The notes: a model not told the origin generated them from the letters alone. A DNA stretch of 64,000 nt from Brassica napus (GCF_020379485.1 NW_026015087.1:150688-214687), one strand, 5' to 3'; shown: positions 11,857 through 20,973, numbered from the stretch's first letter. Translations and numbers: made by a program.

Positions 11857-12315
11857 TCATTGACATGGGAGGTTTATGAGTCCAAGTCTTGGAAGAATGG
11901 ACTCACAAACTTTGCTACTGGCCGCCTTGGTGAAGATGTCAGCCAGCTGATCCTCACTTCTTGTATAACATGGGAGAATCACTTGCTGCTCTACTGCTTG
12001 TCTTACGTTGTGGCAGTCCACTTCTATGTGTTTTGTCCTCTCATGGAAGACTGAGTTGGATGCAATGTGTATTGCGGCTTGGTTGTCACAATGCATGGTC
12101 ATGGGAGTGGTGATCTCAATTCCCAAGTCGCCTAGAAGCCCTTTTATCCAGATAAGCTCACTGGTTAGCTTCCTCATTGATCTGTACTCTGCTTCTGCAC
12201 TAGAGCAAGACACTACCTTCTGTTTCTTGCTCTTCCAAGTGACCAGATTTCCTCCAATGAATGTACAATAGCCGGTGGTTGATCTTCTGTCTATTCTGTC
12301 CCCAGCCCAATCTGC
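11857..12315 (-). pseudogene. F RNase H C-terminal fragment
   Basis: The frame starts within DADWAG at the E junction. It continues through RRSTTGYCTFIGGN, SSAEAEYRSM, HCDNQAAIHIASNSVF and QLADIFTKAASSKVCESI to a stop at 11857. The C-terminus (LPRLGLINLPCQ) matches element A (LPRLGLINIPCQ) better than C or E. The fragment has no RT catalytic site and cannot work alone. Confidence 0.85.
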
Positions 12316-12910
12316 TGTTGAGTTAGAAGAGACTTATGGATCAAGGAATGATGGATAAGTGGAGAAGAAGCAAGGTAGAGGAATCCGTACAAGGGAGGCC
12401 GTACAAGGCCGTACAAGGCCGTACACTTGGTACGGATGGAGCAACCACAAGGAGAAGTATCTCGGACAAGAAGTTACCAAAGTGAAAGTAACTTAGCCAA
12501 AGTTACCCTTACCTTTGGTTGTGGATCAGCTTGAATCAAAAGGAAGAAGAGCGCGGACTGACAGACTGGAACAGCTGTAAAGGAAGAGCATCTAGCTAGA
12601 TCCTTTTGGCATCAAGCGTGTGAGCCATCCTAGCCTATCATTCAAACTAGCCCGCTCCTCTCTTCTTTGACTCTACATGCTTAGTCTCCCTTGTATCCGT
12701 TAACCTAGACTTAGTCTCTCCTATATATATTGTAACCTTGCTGATTAATAAGATAACGAGATTGAATCACTCTTTCTCTACTCTCTCTCTAGCTTAAATC
12801 TCAAAGTCTCTTAATCACTCTCAAACCATGATACTCGTTTAAATCTTTCACTAAACTTCTCTTTAATCTTTCTTAATCTCTCAATACCTTCTTAAATCTC
12901 TAAAATCTCA
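12316..12910 (+). repeat. E 5' LTR (595 bp)
   Basis: Starts TGTTGAGTTAGAAG and ends CTCTAAAATCTCA immediately before TGGTATCAGAGCC. U3 has four CCGTAC-type motifs at 12383-12435. A TATA box (CTATATATATTG) lies near 12721-12732. From about 12755 it matches the 3' LTR with two C/T changes; upstream of the TATA box it does not align. Confidence 0.9.
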
Positions 12911-12923
12911 TGGTATCAGAGCC
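12911..12923 (+). other. E primer binding site (tRNA-Met type)
   Basis: TGGTATCAGAGCC directly follows the LTR and is the usual plant initiator-Met tRNA complement. The leader from here to 13148 has no long frame on the plus strand. Confidence 0.88.
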
Positions 12924-13148
12924 AGGTTGGCTTTGGTATTGAGAGATCTTAGTTCCTTTGTGTGATTCTTACTCATTCCTTCTTTGTGTTCTTGCGTTTG
13001 TTCTTGATACTTCCGGGAAGTCTTGTCAGTGTGTTGAAGTGTCTTACCCTTGGTTCTTTGGTTCCGTGTGTTCTTGAAGATCTGGTGTGGTTGAAGCTCA
13101 ACTGAAGTACAAGATTGAAGACTAGAAGTAACTAGAGGCAAAGGGAAG

Positions 13149-16100
13149 ATGGAAGGAAACTACAGTAAGCTTGTTACGGTTCCGGTTGCCTTAAAAGGTG
13201 TAGGAAACTACTTGTTGTGGTCTCGGCTGGTGAAGACTGCTATTGGGAGGCTAGGGTTGTGGAACCACATCACGGATGATGGTCCAGAGCCAGTGGCCAA
13301 AGGGAATGAGGAAGCTGAGGGTGGAAAAGTACTCACTGAAGCTGAAGTGAAGAAGAAATGGGTTCAAGAAGATCTGATGGTGCTGTCCGTGCTACACAGT
13401 TCTATTGAAGTCCCTTTGCTTGAAGCCTACATCTTCTGTGAGACACCTAAGCACCTATGGGAGACGCTCCAGAAGACATTTGGAGATGTCTCAAACCTTA
13501 ACCGTGTGTTTGAGTTGAAGAACGCCATCACCTCCTTGATGCAAGGTGGTGTGGAGCTTACTACACACATTGGGAAGTTCAGAGCTCTTTGGTCTGAGCT
13601 GGATAACCTGTGCCCAAGCACCAGTGATCAAGAGATCATCATGGAGAGGAGAGAGCAGGATCAAGTGTTTGGGTTGTTGATGACCTTAGACGTGTGCTAC
13701 CAGGATGTCATCAAGCACATGCTGAGATCGCCAAGCCTACCAACAATGGAGGAGGTGTGCTCTCAACTGCAGAAGGAGGAAGGCTCTCTAGGCTTGTTTG
13801 GAGGAAAGGGGGAGCTACCTATGGCTCATCAGGCTGAGGATGTGCAAGCAAACAAGGCGGGTTACAAGAATGATGGAAGGAAGTATGGTGACCGCTTTGA
13901 AGGGAATTGTGATCATTGCAAGAAGCCAGGCCATAAGAAGAGCCAATGCTGGATACTTCACCCTCACCTCAAGCCAAGCAAATTCAACAAGGAGAGAGAA
14001 GCCAGAGCTCACATGTCCACCGAGACAAGCAGTGGCAGTGCATCCGGGGCTGGTACATCCTCACAAGTGAATGAGAGTGAAGGGCGAGCTCTCTCTTCTC
14101 ACCACTCAGGAGGAAAGAACCTAGAGCATGAGGTGATCAGGAAGTCAGACATAGATGCACTCATCAAAGCTCTTAAAGAGTCTGGTAACAAACTAAGACC
14201 CAATACTCTTGGTTATTCTTTTGCTGCTCATACTATGTCTAGTAGAACTGATAGGTTACTAGACATACTAGAGAGTCCCTTGATTGGTAAAACTGAACAT
14301 AGCATTGCTAATAAACTCTTAGGAGTACTTGAGAACTTAAAAAATAACAATGATCATCCTAGAAGTCATCTAGCTAAGGATATACATAAACCTTTGATTA
14401 TTGATTCTGGTGCATCTCATCATATGATTAGTGATAACAGGTTGATTACTGATATAGAACCTACCCAAGGTCATGTCATGATTGCTAATGGAGATAGAAT
14501 TCCTATTAGAGGCATTGGTAGATTGAAACTGTTTAATAAAGAGTCTAATGCATTCTACATGCCTGAATTTACTTCAAACTTGTTATCTGTCAAGAGATGC
14601 ACTACTGATCTTGATTGCAATGTTATTTTTAGTCCTAATGATGTGAAGTTTCAGGATATTAAGAGCAGTAAGTTGATTGGCCAAGGAGCAACTAAGGGAG
14701 ACCTTTACATGCTTGAAGATCTCTCTCCTATCTCTAGTTCTTGTTTTTCGTTTAGCTCGGTTTCTTTAAGTAAGGATGCTTTGTGGCATGCTAGGCTAGG
14801 ACATCCACATGTTAGGGCCTTAAGCATAATGTTACCAGGTGTCATGTTTAAAAATAATGATTGTGAAGCTTGTATTTTGGGAAAACATTGTAAGAGTGTG
14901 TTTCAAAGATCAGTTACAGTTTATGAGAAGTGTTTTGACTTAATCCACTCTGATGTTTGGACTGCACCTTGTTTATCTAGGGATAATTACAAGTATTATG
15001 TCACCTTCATTGATGAAAAATCTAAATACACCTGGTTAACACTCATTAAAACAAAGGATAGAGTTCTTGATGCATTTAAAAACTTTCAAAACTATGTTAC
15101 TAACCACTATAATGCCAAGATTAAGATTTTCAGGTCAGATAATGGTGGGGAGTATACAAGTCATGCATTCAAAGAACATCTAGCTAGCCATGGAATACTT
15201 CATCAGACGAGCTGTCCTTATACACCCCAGCAAAATGGAGTGGCTGAAAGGAAGAATAGACACCTCATGGAGGTGGCGAGATCAATGATGTTCTATACAA
15301 GTGTGCCTAAGAGGCATTGGAGTGATGCAGTGATGACCGCAAGCTACCTAATCAACAGGACACCAACCAAGATTCTCAATGATCAGTCCCCCTTTGAGGT
15401 TCTTAACAAGAGTAAGCCAGTGCTGGAACACTTGAGGATCTTTGGGTGTGTGTGCTATGTGCTAGTACCCGGGGAAATGCGGAACAAGCTAGAAGAGAAG
15501 AGTACCAAGGCTATGATGATTGGATACTCTACGTCCCAAAAGGGATACAAATGCTTTGATCCAAATACCAGAAGAGTATTGGTATCAAGGGAGGTGAAGT
15601 TCTTTGAAGAAAAGGGATATTATGATGGGAAGAATTGGGAAGAACTTGAAGATCTATCCCAACCATCAGACAGGGCTGCAAGCTTGAGAAACATTTTGCA
15701 AGGACTTGGTATTGGAGTGTCATCAGATCAACACAAACGCCAAGAAACACCACCTGTTAGAGTTGAAGAATCATCTCACTTAGAACATGAAGGGGGAAGT
15801 GAATCTGCTGATACTGAAGTTCAAGGAACAAGTGCAGCCGAAAATCAACAACAAAGCGCAGACTCTCATGTTCAAAGTGAAGATGACTCAAGGGGAAGTG
15901 ATCAACATGGAGGTCAGGAAGCTAGTGAAGAAAGCCAGATACCAGAAGAAGCCGTGGAAGAGAATGTAGTAGTTCCATTGAGGAGAAGCACACGGTTAAA
16001 GAGAGATGCTTCCAACTGGGTAAACACAAGAGTGTACTACAATGCCCAAGCTGTGGAGCATCCCTCTCAAGCTGTGTGCTCCTTTGCGTGCTATCCAGAA

Positions 16101-17690
16101 GAGCATTGCGCATTTATGATCAGCTTAGATGGAAGCTATGTGCCTAGATCATATGAAGATGCAATGCTACATGAAGACTGGAAGGAATCAGTAGGTGATG
16201 AAGCTAATGCCATGATAAAGAATGATACTTGGTTTGAAAGTGAACTGCCAAAAGGAAAGAAGGCAGTAACTAGCAAGTGGATATTCACTATCAAGTACAA
16301 GCCTGATGGGACTATTGAGAGAAAGAAGACAAGACTGGTGGCTAGAGGATACACTCAAACATATGGGGAAGACTACATTGACACCTTTGCTCCTGTTGCT
16401 AAGCTCCATACAATAAGAATTGTATTATCTCTGGCTGTGAATCTTGAGTGGGAGCTTTGGCAGATGGATGTGAAGAATGCCTTTCTTCAAGGAGAGCTAG
16501 AAGATGAAGTGTATATGCATCCACCACCAGGCCTAGGGCATCTTGTGAAACCTGGAAATGTGTTGAGACTCAAGAAGGCTATCTATGGGTTGAAACAATC
16601 TCCTAGAGCATGGTACAACAAGCTGAGCACTACTTTAAATGGGCGTGGATTCAAGAAATCAGAATTGGATCATACTCTCTTCACACTTACTTCACCCTCA
16701 GGTATCATTTGTCTACTTGTGTATGTTGATGATATCATTATAACAGGTAGTGATAAGGCTGGGATAAAAGCCACCAAGGAGTTTTTAAAATCTGTATTTG
16801 AAATTAAAGACTTAGGAGAAATGAAATACTTCCTTGGAATTGAGTTGTGTAGATCTAAGGAAGGATTGTTCATTTCCCAAAGGAAGTATACACTTGATCT
16901 TTTGAAAGATGCAGGTATACAAGGAGATAAGACAGCAAGGATGCCTCTTGAAGATGGATACAAGGTTCCACGTGAGGGAGAGATTGAAGATAGCAAGGTC
17001 TTTCATGATCCAAAGCTATACAGGAAGCTAGTAGGGAAGCTCATCTACCTTACCATCACACGTCCGGATATATGCTTTGCTGTGAATCAAGTGAGCCAGC
17101 ATATGCAAGTCCCAAAGGAGCATCATTGGCGAATGGTGGAGAGACTCCTCTTGTATCTGAACGGTACATCAGGCCTTGGAGTTTGGATGGGATGCAACAA
17201 GAGTACTGAAGTGGTGGGCTATTGTGATGCTGATTGGGCAGGAGATAGAGCAGACAGAAGATCAACTACCGGCTATTGTACATTCATTGGAGGTAATCTT
17301 GTGACATGGAAGAGCAAGAAGCAGAAAGTAGTATCTTGTTCAAGTGCTGAAGCTGAGTATAGGGCAATGCTGAAGCTAACAAATGAGTTGGTGTGGATCA
17401 AAGGGATCTTGAAACACTTGGAGATAGAGCAAGCTACACCAATGACTATGCATTGCGACAACCAAGCAGCTATACACATTGCATCCAACTCAGTGTTCCA
17501 TGAGAGAACCAAGCACATTGAAGTAGACTGCCACAAGGTGAGGCAGATGATCGTTTTGGGAGTAATCTTGCCATGCTATACAAGGAGTGAGGATCAGTTA
17601 GCGGATGTATTCACCAAGGCAGCAAGACAAAAGACAATGGAGTCCATACACATCAGGTTAGGACTCATTGATCTTTCACCCATAGAATAG
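13149..17690 (+). CDS. E gag-pol polyprotein, Ty1/copia, 1513 aa, intact
   Basis: One frame runs from ATG at 13149 to TAG at 17690. It encodes Gag (about 1-250, with the N-terminal NYLLWSRLVKTAIG typical of copia gag), a CCHC zinc knuckle starting at Cys254, protease with D419-S-G, and integrase. The integrase has an HHCC region (H547 ... CEACILGKHC) and catalytic D602, D664, E700 (spacing D-61-D-35-E). These are followed by a variable acidic linker (about 850-950), reverse transcriptase with YVDD at 1192-1195, and RNase H with D1360 and D1437 and the C-terminal QLADVFTKAARQ. The order PR-INT-RT-RH defines Ty1/copia. The ATG is the first in frame after the leader and has the MEG...LVTVPVALKG start seen in relatives. 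No lesion is visible, so the element may still be autonomous. Its closest relative here is C. I could not assign the copia lineage with certainty. Confidence 0.97.
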   Translation: MEGNYSKLVTVPVALKGVGNYLLWSRLVKTAIGRLGLWNHITDDGPEPVAKGNEEAEGGKVLTEAEVKKKWVQEDLMVLSVLHSSIEVPLLEAYIFCETPKHLWETLQKTFGDVSNLNRVFELKNAITSLMQGGVELTTHIGKFRALWSELDNLCPSTSDQEIIMERREQDQVFGLLMTLDVCYQDVIKHMLRSPSLPTMEEVCSQLQKEEGSLGLFGGKGELPMAHQAEDVQANKAGYKNDGRKYGDRFEGNCDHCKKPGHKKSQCWILHPHLKPSKFNKEREARAHMSTETSSGSASGAGTSSQVNESEGRALSSHHSGGKNLEHEVIRKSDIDALIKALKESGNKLRPNTLGYSFAAHTMSSRTDRLLDILESPLIGKTEHSIANKLLGVLENLKNNNDHPRSHLAKDIHKPLIIDSGASHHMISDNRLITDIEPTQGHVMIANGDRIPIRGIGRLKLFNKESNAFYMPEFTSNLLSVKRCTTDLDCNVIFSPNDVKFQDIKSSKLIGQGATKGDLYMLEDLSPISSSCFSFSSVSLSKDALWHARLGHPHVRALSIMLPGVMFKNNDCEACILGKHCKSVFQRSVTVYEKCFDLIHSDVWTAPCLSRDNYKYYVTFIDEKSKYTWLTLIKTKDRVLDAFKNFQNYVTNHYNAKIKIFRSDNGGEYTSHAFKEHLASHGILHQTSCPYTPQQNGVAERKNRHLMEVARSMMFYTSVPKRHWSDAVMTASYLINRTPTKILNDQSPFEVLNKSKPVLEHLRIFGCVCYVLVPGEMRNKLEEKSTKAMMIGYSTSQKGYKCFDPNTRRVLVSREVKFFEEKGYYDGKNWEELEDLSQPSDRAASLRNILQGLGIGVSSDQHKRQETPPVRVEESSHLEHEGGSESADTEVQGTSAAENQQQSADSHVQSEDDSRGSDQHGGQEASEESQIPEEAVEENVVVPLRRSTRLKRDASNWVNTRVYYNAQAVEHPSQAVCSFACYPEEHCAFMISLDGSYVPRSYEDAMLHEDWKESVGDEANAMIKNDTWFESELPKGKKAVTSKWIFTIKYKPDGTIERKKTRLVARGYTQTYGEDYIDTFAPVAKLHTIRIVLSLAVNLEWELWQMDVKNAFLQGELEDEVYMHPPPGLGHLVKPGNVLRLKKAIYGLKQSPRAWYNKLSTTLNGRGFKKSELDHTLFTLTSPSGIICLLVYVDDIIITGSDKAGIKATKEFLKSVFEIKDLGEMKYFLGIELCRSKEGLFISQRKYTLDLLKDAGIQGDKTARMPLEDGYKVPREGEIEDSKVFHDPKLYRKLVGKLIYLTITRPDICFAVNQVSQHMQVPKEHHWRMVERLLLYLNGTSGLGVWMGCNKSTEVVGYCDADWAGDRADRRSTTGYCTFIGGNLVTWKSKKQKVVSCSSAEAEYRAMLKLTNELVWIKGILKHLEIEQATPMTMHCDNQAAIHIASNSVFHERTKHIEVDCHKVRQMIVLGVILPCYTRSEDQLADVFTKAARQKTMESIHIRLGLIDLSPIE

Positions 17691-17711
17691 TCCCCTGATC
17701 ATGAGGTCTTT

Positions 17712-17775
17712 ACTCTTTTTCCCTTATCAAAGTTTTGTCCCAAATGGGTTTTCTTTGGTAAGGTTTTTAATGAGG
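17712..17775 (+). other. Conserved 3' UTR hairpin of E
   Basis: Arms CCTTATCAAAG and CTTTGGTAAGG pair over 11 bp with one G-U. They enclose GTCCCAAATGGG, with an inner CCCA/TGGG stem, and are followed by TTTTTAATGAGG. It starts about 20 bases after the pol stop and ends about 60 before the 3' LTR. Confidence 0.72.
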
Positions 17776-17818
17776 AAGATCTCATGGTCCTTCCAAGCTT
17801 AACTTGTTCCACATGGTT

Positions 17819-17833
17819 AAGCTTGAGGGGGAG
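17819..17833 (+). other. E polypurine tract
   Basis: AAGCTTGAGGGGGAG lies immediately before the 3' LTR start TGTTGAA. The same tract, or a close variant, precedes the 3' LTR of A, B, C, F and H. Confidence 0.85.
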
Positions 17834-18418
17834 TGTTGAAATGAGGTGATACAACTATGAGATATGAAGCTAGAGAAGGTTAGAGGCTTGAGGATGAAGT
17901 TAGGGATGTGAGTGTACGGACAGGCCGTACAATGTGACCGTACAAGGTAAAGAAGAAGTTACCATGACCGTTTAACCAAGGAGGGAGTAAACGGATCATT
18001 CTTACCTTCTACCATGCTCTACTTGGATCAGACCGTTGAGAGAGCTTGAGGAGCGCATCTGACAGGCTGTGCCAGGCTGTGACAGACTGTCAGCATCCTA
18101 GTCAAAGATCCAAGATGCTTCACACGCAGGAAGAAGCTCATTGGATGCTTTATGATATGCGCTCCTCTCTTAGTTGACTACACATGCTTTAGCTTATCTT
18201 TAAACCTTGTAAACCCTAAGCTCTCATACTATATAAGTTGTAACCTCATCAGATTAATGATTAACGAGATTGAATCACTCTTTCTCTACTCTCTCTCTAG
18301 TTTAAATCTCAAAGTCTCTTAATCACTCTCAAACTATGATACTCGTTTAAATCTTTCACTAAACTTCTCTTTAATCTTTCTTAATCTCTCAATACCTTCT
18401 TAAATCTCTAAAATCTCA
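17834..18418 (+). repeat. E 3' LTR (585 bp)
   Basis: Starts TGTTGAAATGAGG and ends CTCTAAAATCTCA. CCGTACAA-type motifs are at 17913-17947 and the TATA box (CTATATAAG) is near 18230. It matches the 5' LTR only from about the transcription start to the end. Confidence 0.9.
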
Positions 18419-18423
18419 GTTCT

Positions 18424-18498
18424 CACCATCCGAGACCACACCAAGTAGTTGTTTCCCTTGAAACAAACCACCACCTTCATGTTCATCCCACTCTCCAT
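18424..18498 (-). pseudogene. C gag, first 25 codons, cut off by the F-E block
   Basis: The minus-strand ATG at 18498 opens MESGMNMKVVVCFKG and continues NNYLVWSRMVRT, the copia gag N-terminus, up to the GTTCT duplication. The frame resumes at 11182. The leader from 18499 to 18732 holds no other gene, and the primer site (18733-18745) abuts C's 5' LTR. Confidence 0.85.
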
Positions 18499-18745
18499 GT
18501 TGAATGTAGAACCCTTTAGACTTCAATAACTTTCTCTTGAGGTAACTGACTTGAGTGAACACTAGCAGCTTCACCTTTTACCCACACAGCTTCAATAACA
18601 CCTCAAACACCCAATAGAACTCAGAAAGACTACCCAGAACCGCTTAAGAACACAAGAACACCAAACTGTTTCTTCAAAGCTTCAATCTTGAATCTTCAAA
18701 GAACCCAACGAAACCAAGTTCCCTATGAACCTGGCTCTGATACCA

Positions 18746-19347
18746 TATCTCTTTTAGGATTGAGTAGAGTAATCTGAGTGAATAAGAAAGACTAGAAGTG
18801 ATTTAGAAGAGATTTGAGTATGAAATGAGATTAAGAGTCTAGTATAGAACCATTGAGAGACTAAAAGACTAAGAGAGACTCATAACTTGCTTGATTATAT
18901 TAATGAGAGAGTTTACATATTTATATGAAGAGAGAGCTTAGGGTTTTCGTAAACAAGAGGATAAGATAAGCATGTGGAGTCAAGGCTTAATTCAAAACCA
19001 TCCAATGAGGTGATCAATCCGTGTGAAGCATCTTTAGCTGGCTGCTGCCTTTTGCTTTTACTTTCCAGCTGTGACAGCCTGTCCAAGACTCTCCCTTATC
19101 CTTTCCAACGGTCTGATCCATCCCACAAAGGTAAGGTAACTTCTCCTCTTTACCTAAGTAACCCGGGTAACTCAAGGTAAGGTTTGGTTGAGCTTTGGTC
19201 GATCCCATCTTGTACGGTCATGTACGGCCTTGTACGGCCTTGTACGGACTGGTTGATCTCAAAGCTCCCAAACCTTCCTAGCCTTCCTTATCCTCATTCT
19301 ACTCAAGCCTCATCTCCCTTCTTCACTTAACTCTCCTCATCTTAACA
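18746..19347 (-). repeat. C 5' LTR (602 bp)
   Basis: Partner of 5993-6595 with about two differences. On the plus strand, the complement of the primer site (GGCTCTGATACCA) directly precedes it. The CCGTACA motif cluster is at 19209-19249. Confidence 0.93.
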
Positions 19348-19352
19348 ATCTC

Positions 19353-20434
19353 TAAATCAATCCCTAAAAACTCATTAGGATCCATGATAATTCATGATAA
19401 ATCTTAACTAAGAGAATGGTCAAGTCAGAATTCCAAGAACCAATCTCGATCCTATGGATCTCGACCTAGAACAGCCCCACCGGCCACCTTGACCATCTCG
19501 AAATCAATCAGATAAAAATCCCCAAATACCATGATAATTCATGATAATTCACCACTAAGAGGATTCCAAAGTCAGATCGCCATAAATCCATCAGGAAGTA
19601 GGAGATCCGGACTTAGCTGCCAAACCAAGGCCATGGAGGGTTCTTCTGAACCGGCCAAGCCATGGTTCAGTGCTACTATGTCTAATCATCAATCTCAATC
19701 ATAAGAAGAAGAAATAATATGATTAATAATCATAAAACAGAGTAAGGTGTAACTGCAGGACCAGATCAGCCCATAGTGTACCAGACTATGTCCAATGGTC
19801 TGCAGTCCCCACCTGTTACCTCATCAAGGGCATCCATGCTCCTCCTAGCACGCCTTCATAAAACCCTTATCACATACTTCCAGTATTGATAAGATCTAAC
19901 CAAGGTTCGTGCCCATCACTCCTTCCATGGAACTTCCATGAAACCAGTTTCTATACTGCATCCATCTTCAAGGCTGTTCATGCCTTTGAGAGTGGAGTCA
20001 AGCCTTCCCCCTTCTCTCCTAACCAATTGCGTGTGTTCCCAAGACACAGAGGAAGCCTTAGACATGATCATCCATGATCAATCACCATCCAAAGGTCGTG
20101 CATCACTTCCCTCTTTGTTCCCCATGAAACTGCTTTCCACACCAATCTCCCTTTAAGGCTGCATTGGCCCTTGGGAATGGATTCCGGCCAACTTCCTCCT
20201 TTCCTCACCATTTGCGTGTGTTCACAGGCTCCAGATAAGGCTTTGGGTGTTGTCAAAAATGATCAAAACCGTTCAGAGGGTCGTTCTCAACTTCCCCCTT
20301 GATCTGCCCCAAAACTGTCTCTTTATGGCCTTCACACCACCATGGGTCTTGGATTGGGAATCCGACCAACTCTCTGTATTTTTCTCTGGATTCTTTGTGT
20401 TTCAGGGTGTAGAAGGAAGCCCTGGCGTGCCTGC
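19353..20434 (-). repeat. D LTR, part 2, with two internal tandem repeat families
   Basis: It continues D's LTR after C. At 19353-19499 and 19500 to about 19660 lie two more of the roughly 145 bp repeats begun at 5855 (CATGATAATTCATGATAA ... ACTAAGAG). From about 19903 to 20434 come about three diverged units of 185-190 bp. Each has a TCGTG/TCGTT...CACTTCC start, a CATGAAAC/ACACCA middle, TTGCGTGTGTTC and then AGGAAGCC/AGATAAGGC. Unit starts are near 19903, 20093 and 20278, and the third is cut by A. There is no coding sequence. I see no match between these units and the 175 bp satellite. Confidence 0.65.
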
Positions 20435-20961
20435 TGTTGACATGAAGACATTCAGAGTATAAACAAGAAGTAGAGATCAAGAGAAGCATGCTTGATGAGG
20501 AATTAAGTGGCGCATCCGTACAAGAGTGTACGGATATCTCTCCCTTGACCTAGCTTGGATATCAAGGCAAGTAATGGTAAGGCATTGACATAAGATCACG
20601 TGTAAGAGCATCCTAAGTCCCTGGAGTTGTTTAATATAAAGAAGGTGACCGTTGGAAGCTAAGGAACAAAGCAAGATCACATGTGAGGTTAAGGAAGAGA
20701 GAGATTGGCGAGAGGTCACTATCACCTCACCTGTCCGAACTCAGCTTGTCTTATTTGTCTCCATTGTTTATAGTTTCTTGTTTGTCTTAGTATAGCAACT
20801 TGTAGTCTATATTAAGGATGTAACCAGGCACAAAATGAATCAAGGAAATGAGTTCCTCTTCTCTTTAGTCTTATGCGACTCACTTCCTCTCTCTCTCTCT
20901 CAATACTCTTCACCTTCTTCATAATTCTCAGAATGACTTAAACAAATCTCATAAACTTTCA
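20435..20961 (+). repeat. A 5' LTR (527 bp)
   Basis: Starts TGTTGACATGAAG and ends CATAAACTTTCA before the primer site. U3 has a perfect dyad of 8 bp arms, ATCCGTAC and GTACGGAT, with a 6 bp spacer (20515-20536). The TATA region is near 20630-20640 (TTTAATATAAAG). Confidence 0.93.
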
Positions 20962-20973
20962 TGGTATCAGAGC
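20962..20973 (+). other. A primer binding site
   Basis: TGGTATCAGAGC directly after the 5' LTR, of tRNA-Met type. The leader runs to the ATG at 21130. Confidence 0.88.

Larger units (their letters stand above)
11188..12315 (-). mobile_element. F: 3' piece of an A-related copia element, fused to E
   Basis: A minus-strand LTR (11188-11713), purine tract (11714-11728), 3' UTR hairpin and the last part of RNase H are present. The piece stops inside the DADWAG motif at 12315, where E's 5' LTR begins. The outer end at 11188 is an intact U5 end next to the GTTCT duplication. No other part of F is found on the far side of E. Confidence 0.85.
12316..18418 (+). mobile_element. E: copia element with intact gag-pol and mismatched LTRs
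   Basis: It has a 5' LTR (12316-12910), primer site (12911-12923), gag-pol (13149-17690), hairpin, purine tract and 3' LTR (17834-18418). The five bases left of the 5' LTR (TCTGC) do not match the five right of the 3' LTR (GTTCT). GTTCT instead matches the bases left of F. The two LTRs share a nearly identical last 165 bp but have unalignable U3 regions. It is the only element here with a complete open polyprotein. Confidence 0.93.
5993..19347 (-). mobile_element. C: young but defective Ty1/copia element, split by the F-E block
   Basis: The LTRs are 5993-6595 and 18746-19347. Flanking duplications ATCTC are at 5988-5992 and 19348-19352. The primer site (18733-18745) and the purine tract next to 6595 show minus-strand orientation. 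The LTRs differ at about two positions by eye (A/G near 6034 and a one-base indel near 6380), so the insertion is recent. The gag-pol frame is nevertheless broken by at least one frameshift and two nonsense codons, and gag is interrupted by an insertion at 11188-18418. Confidence 0.93.

Noticed and set aside
12316..18418. E as an ordinary insertion into F with its own target duplication
   Set aside because: The flanks are TCTGC on the left and GTTCT on the right, and no F sequence follows E.
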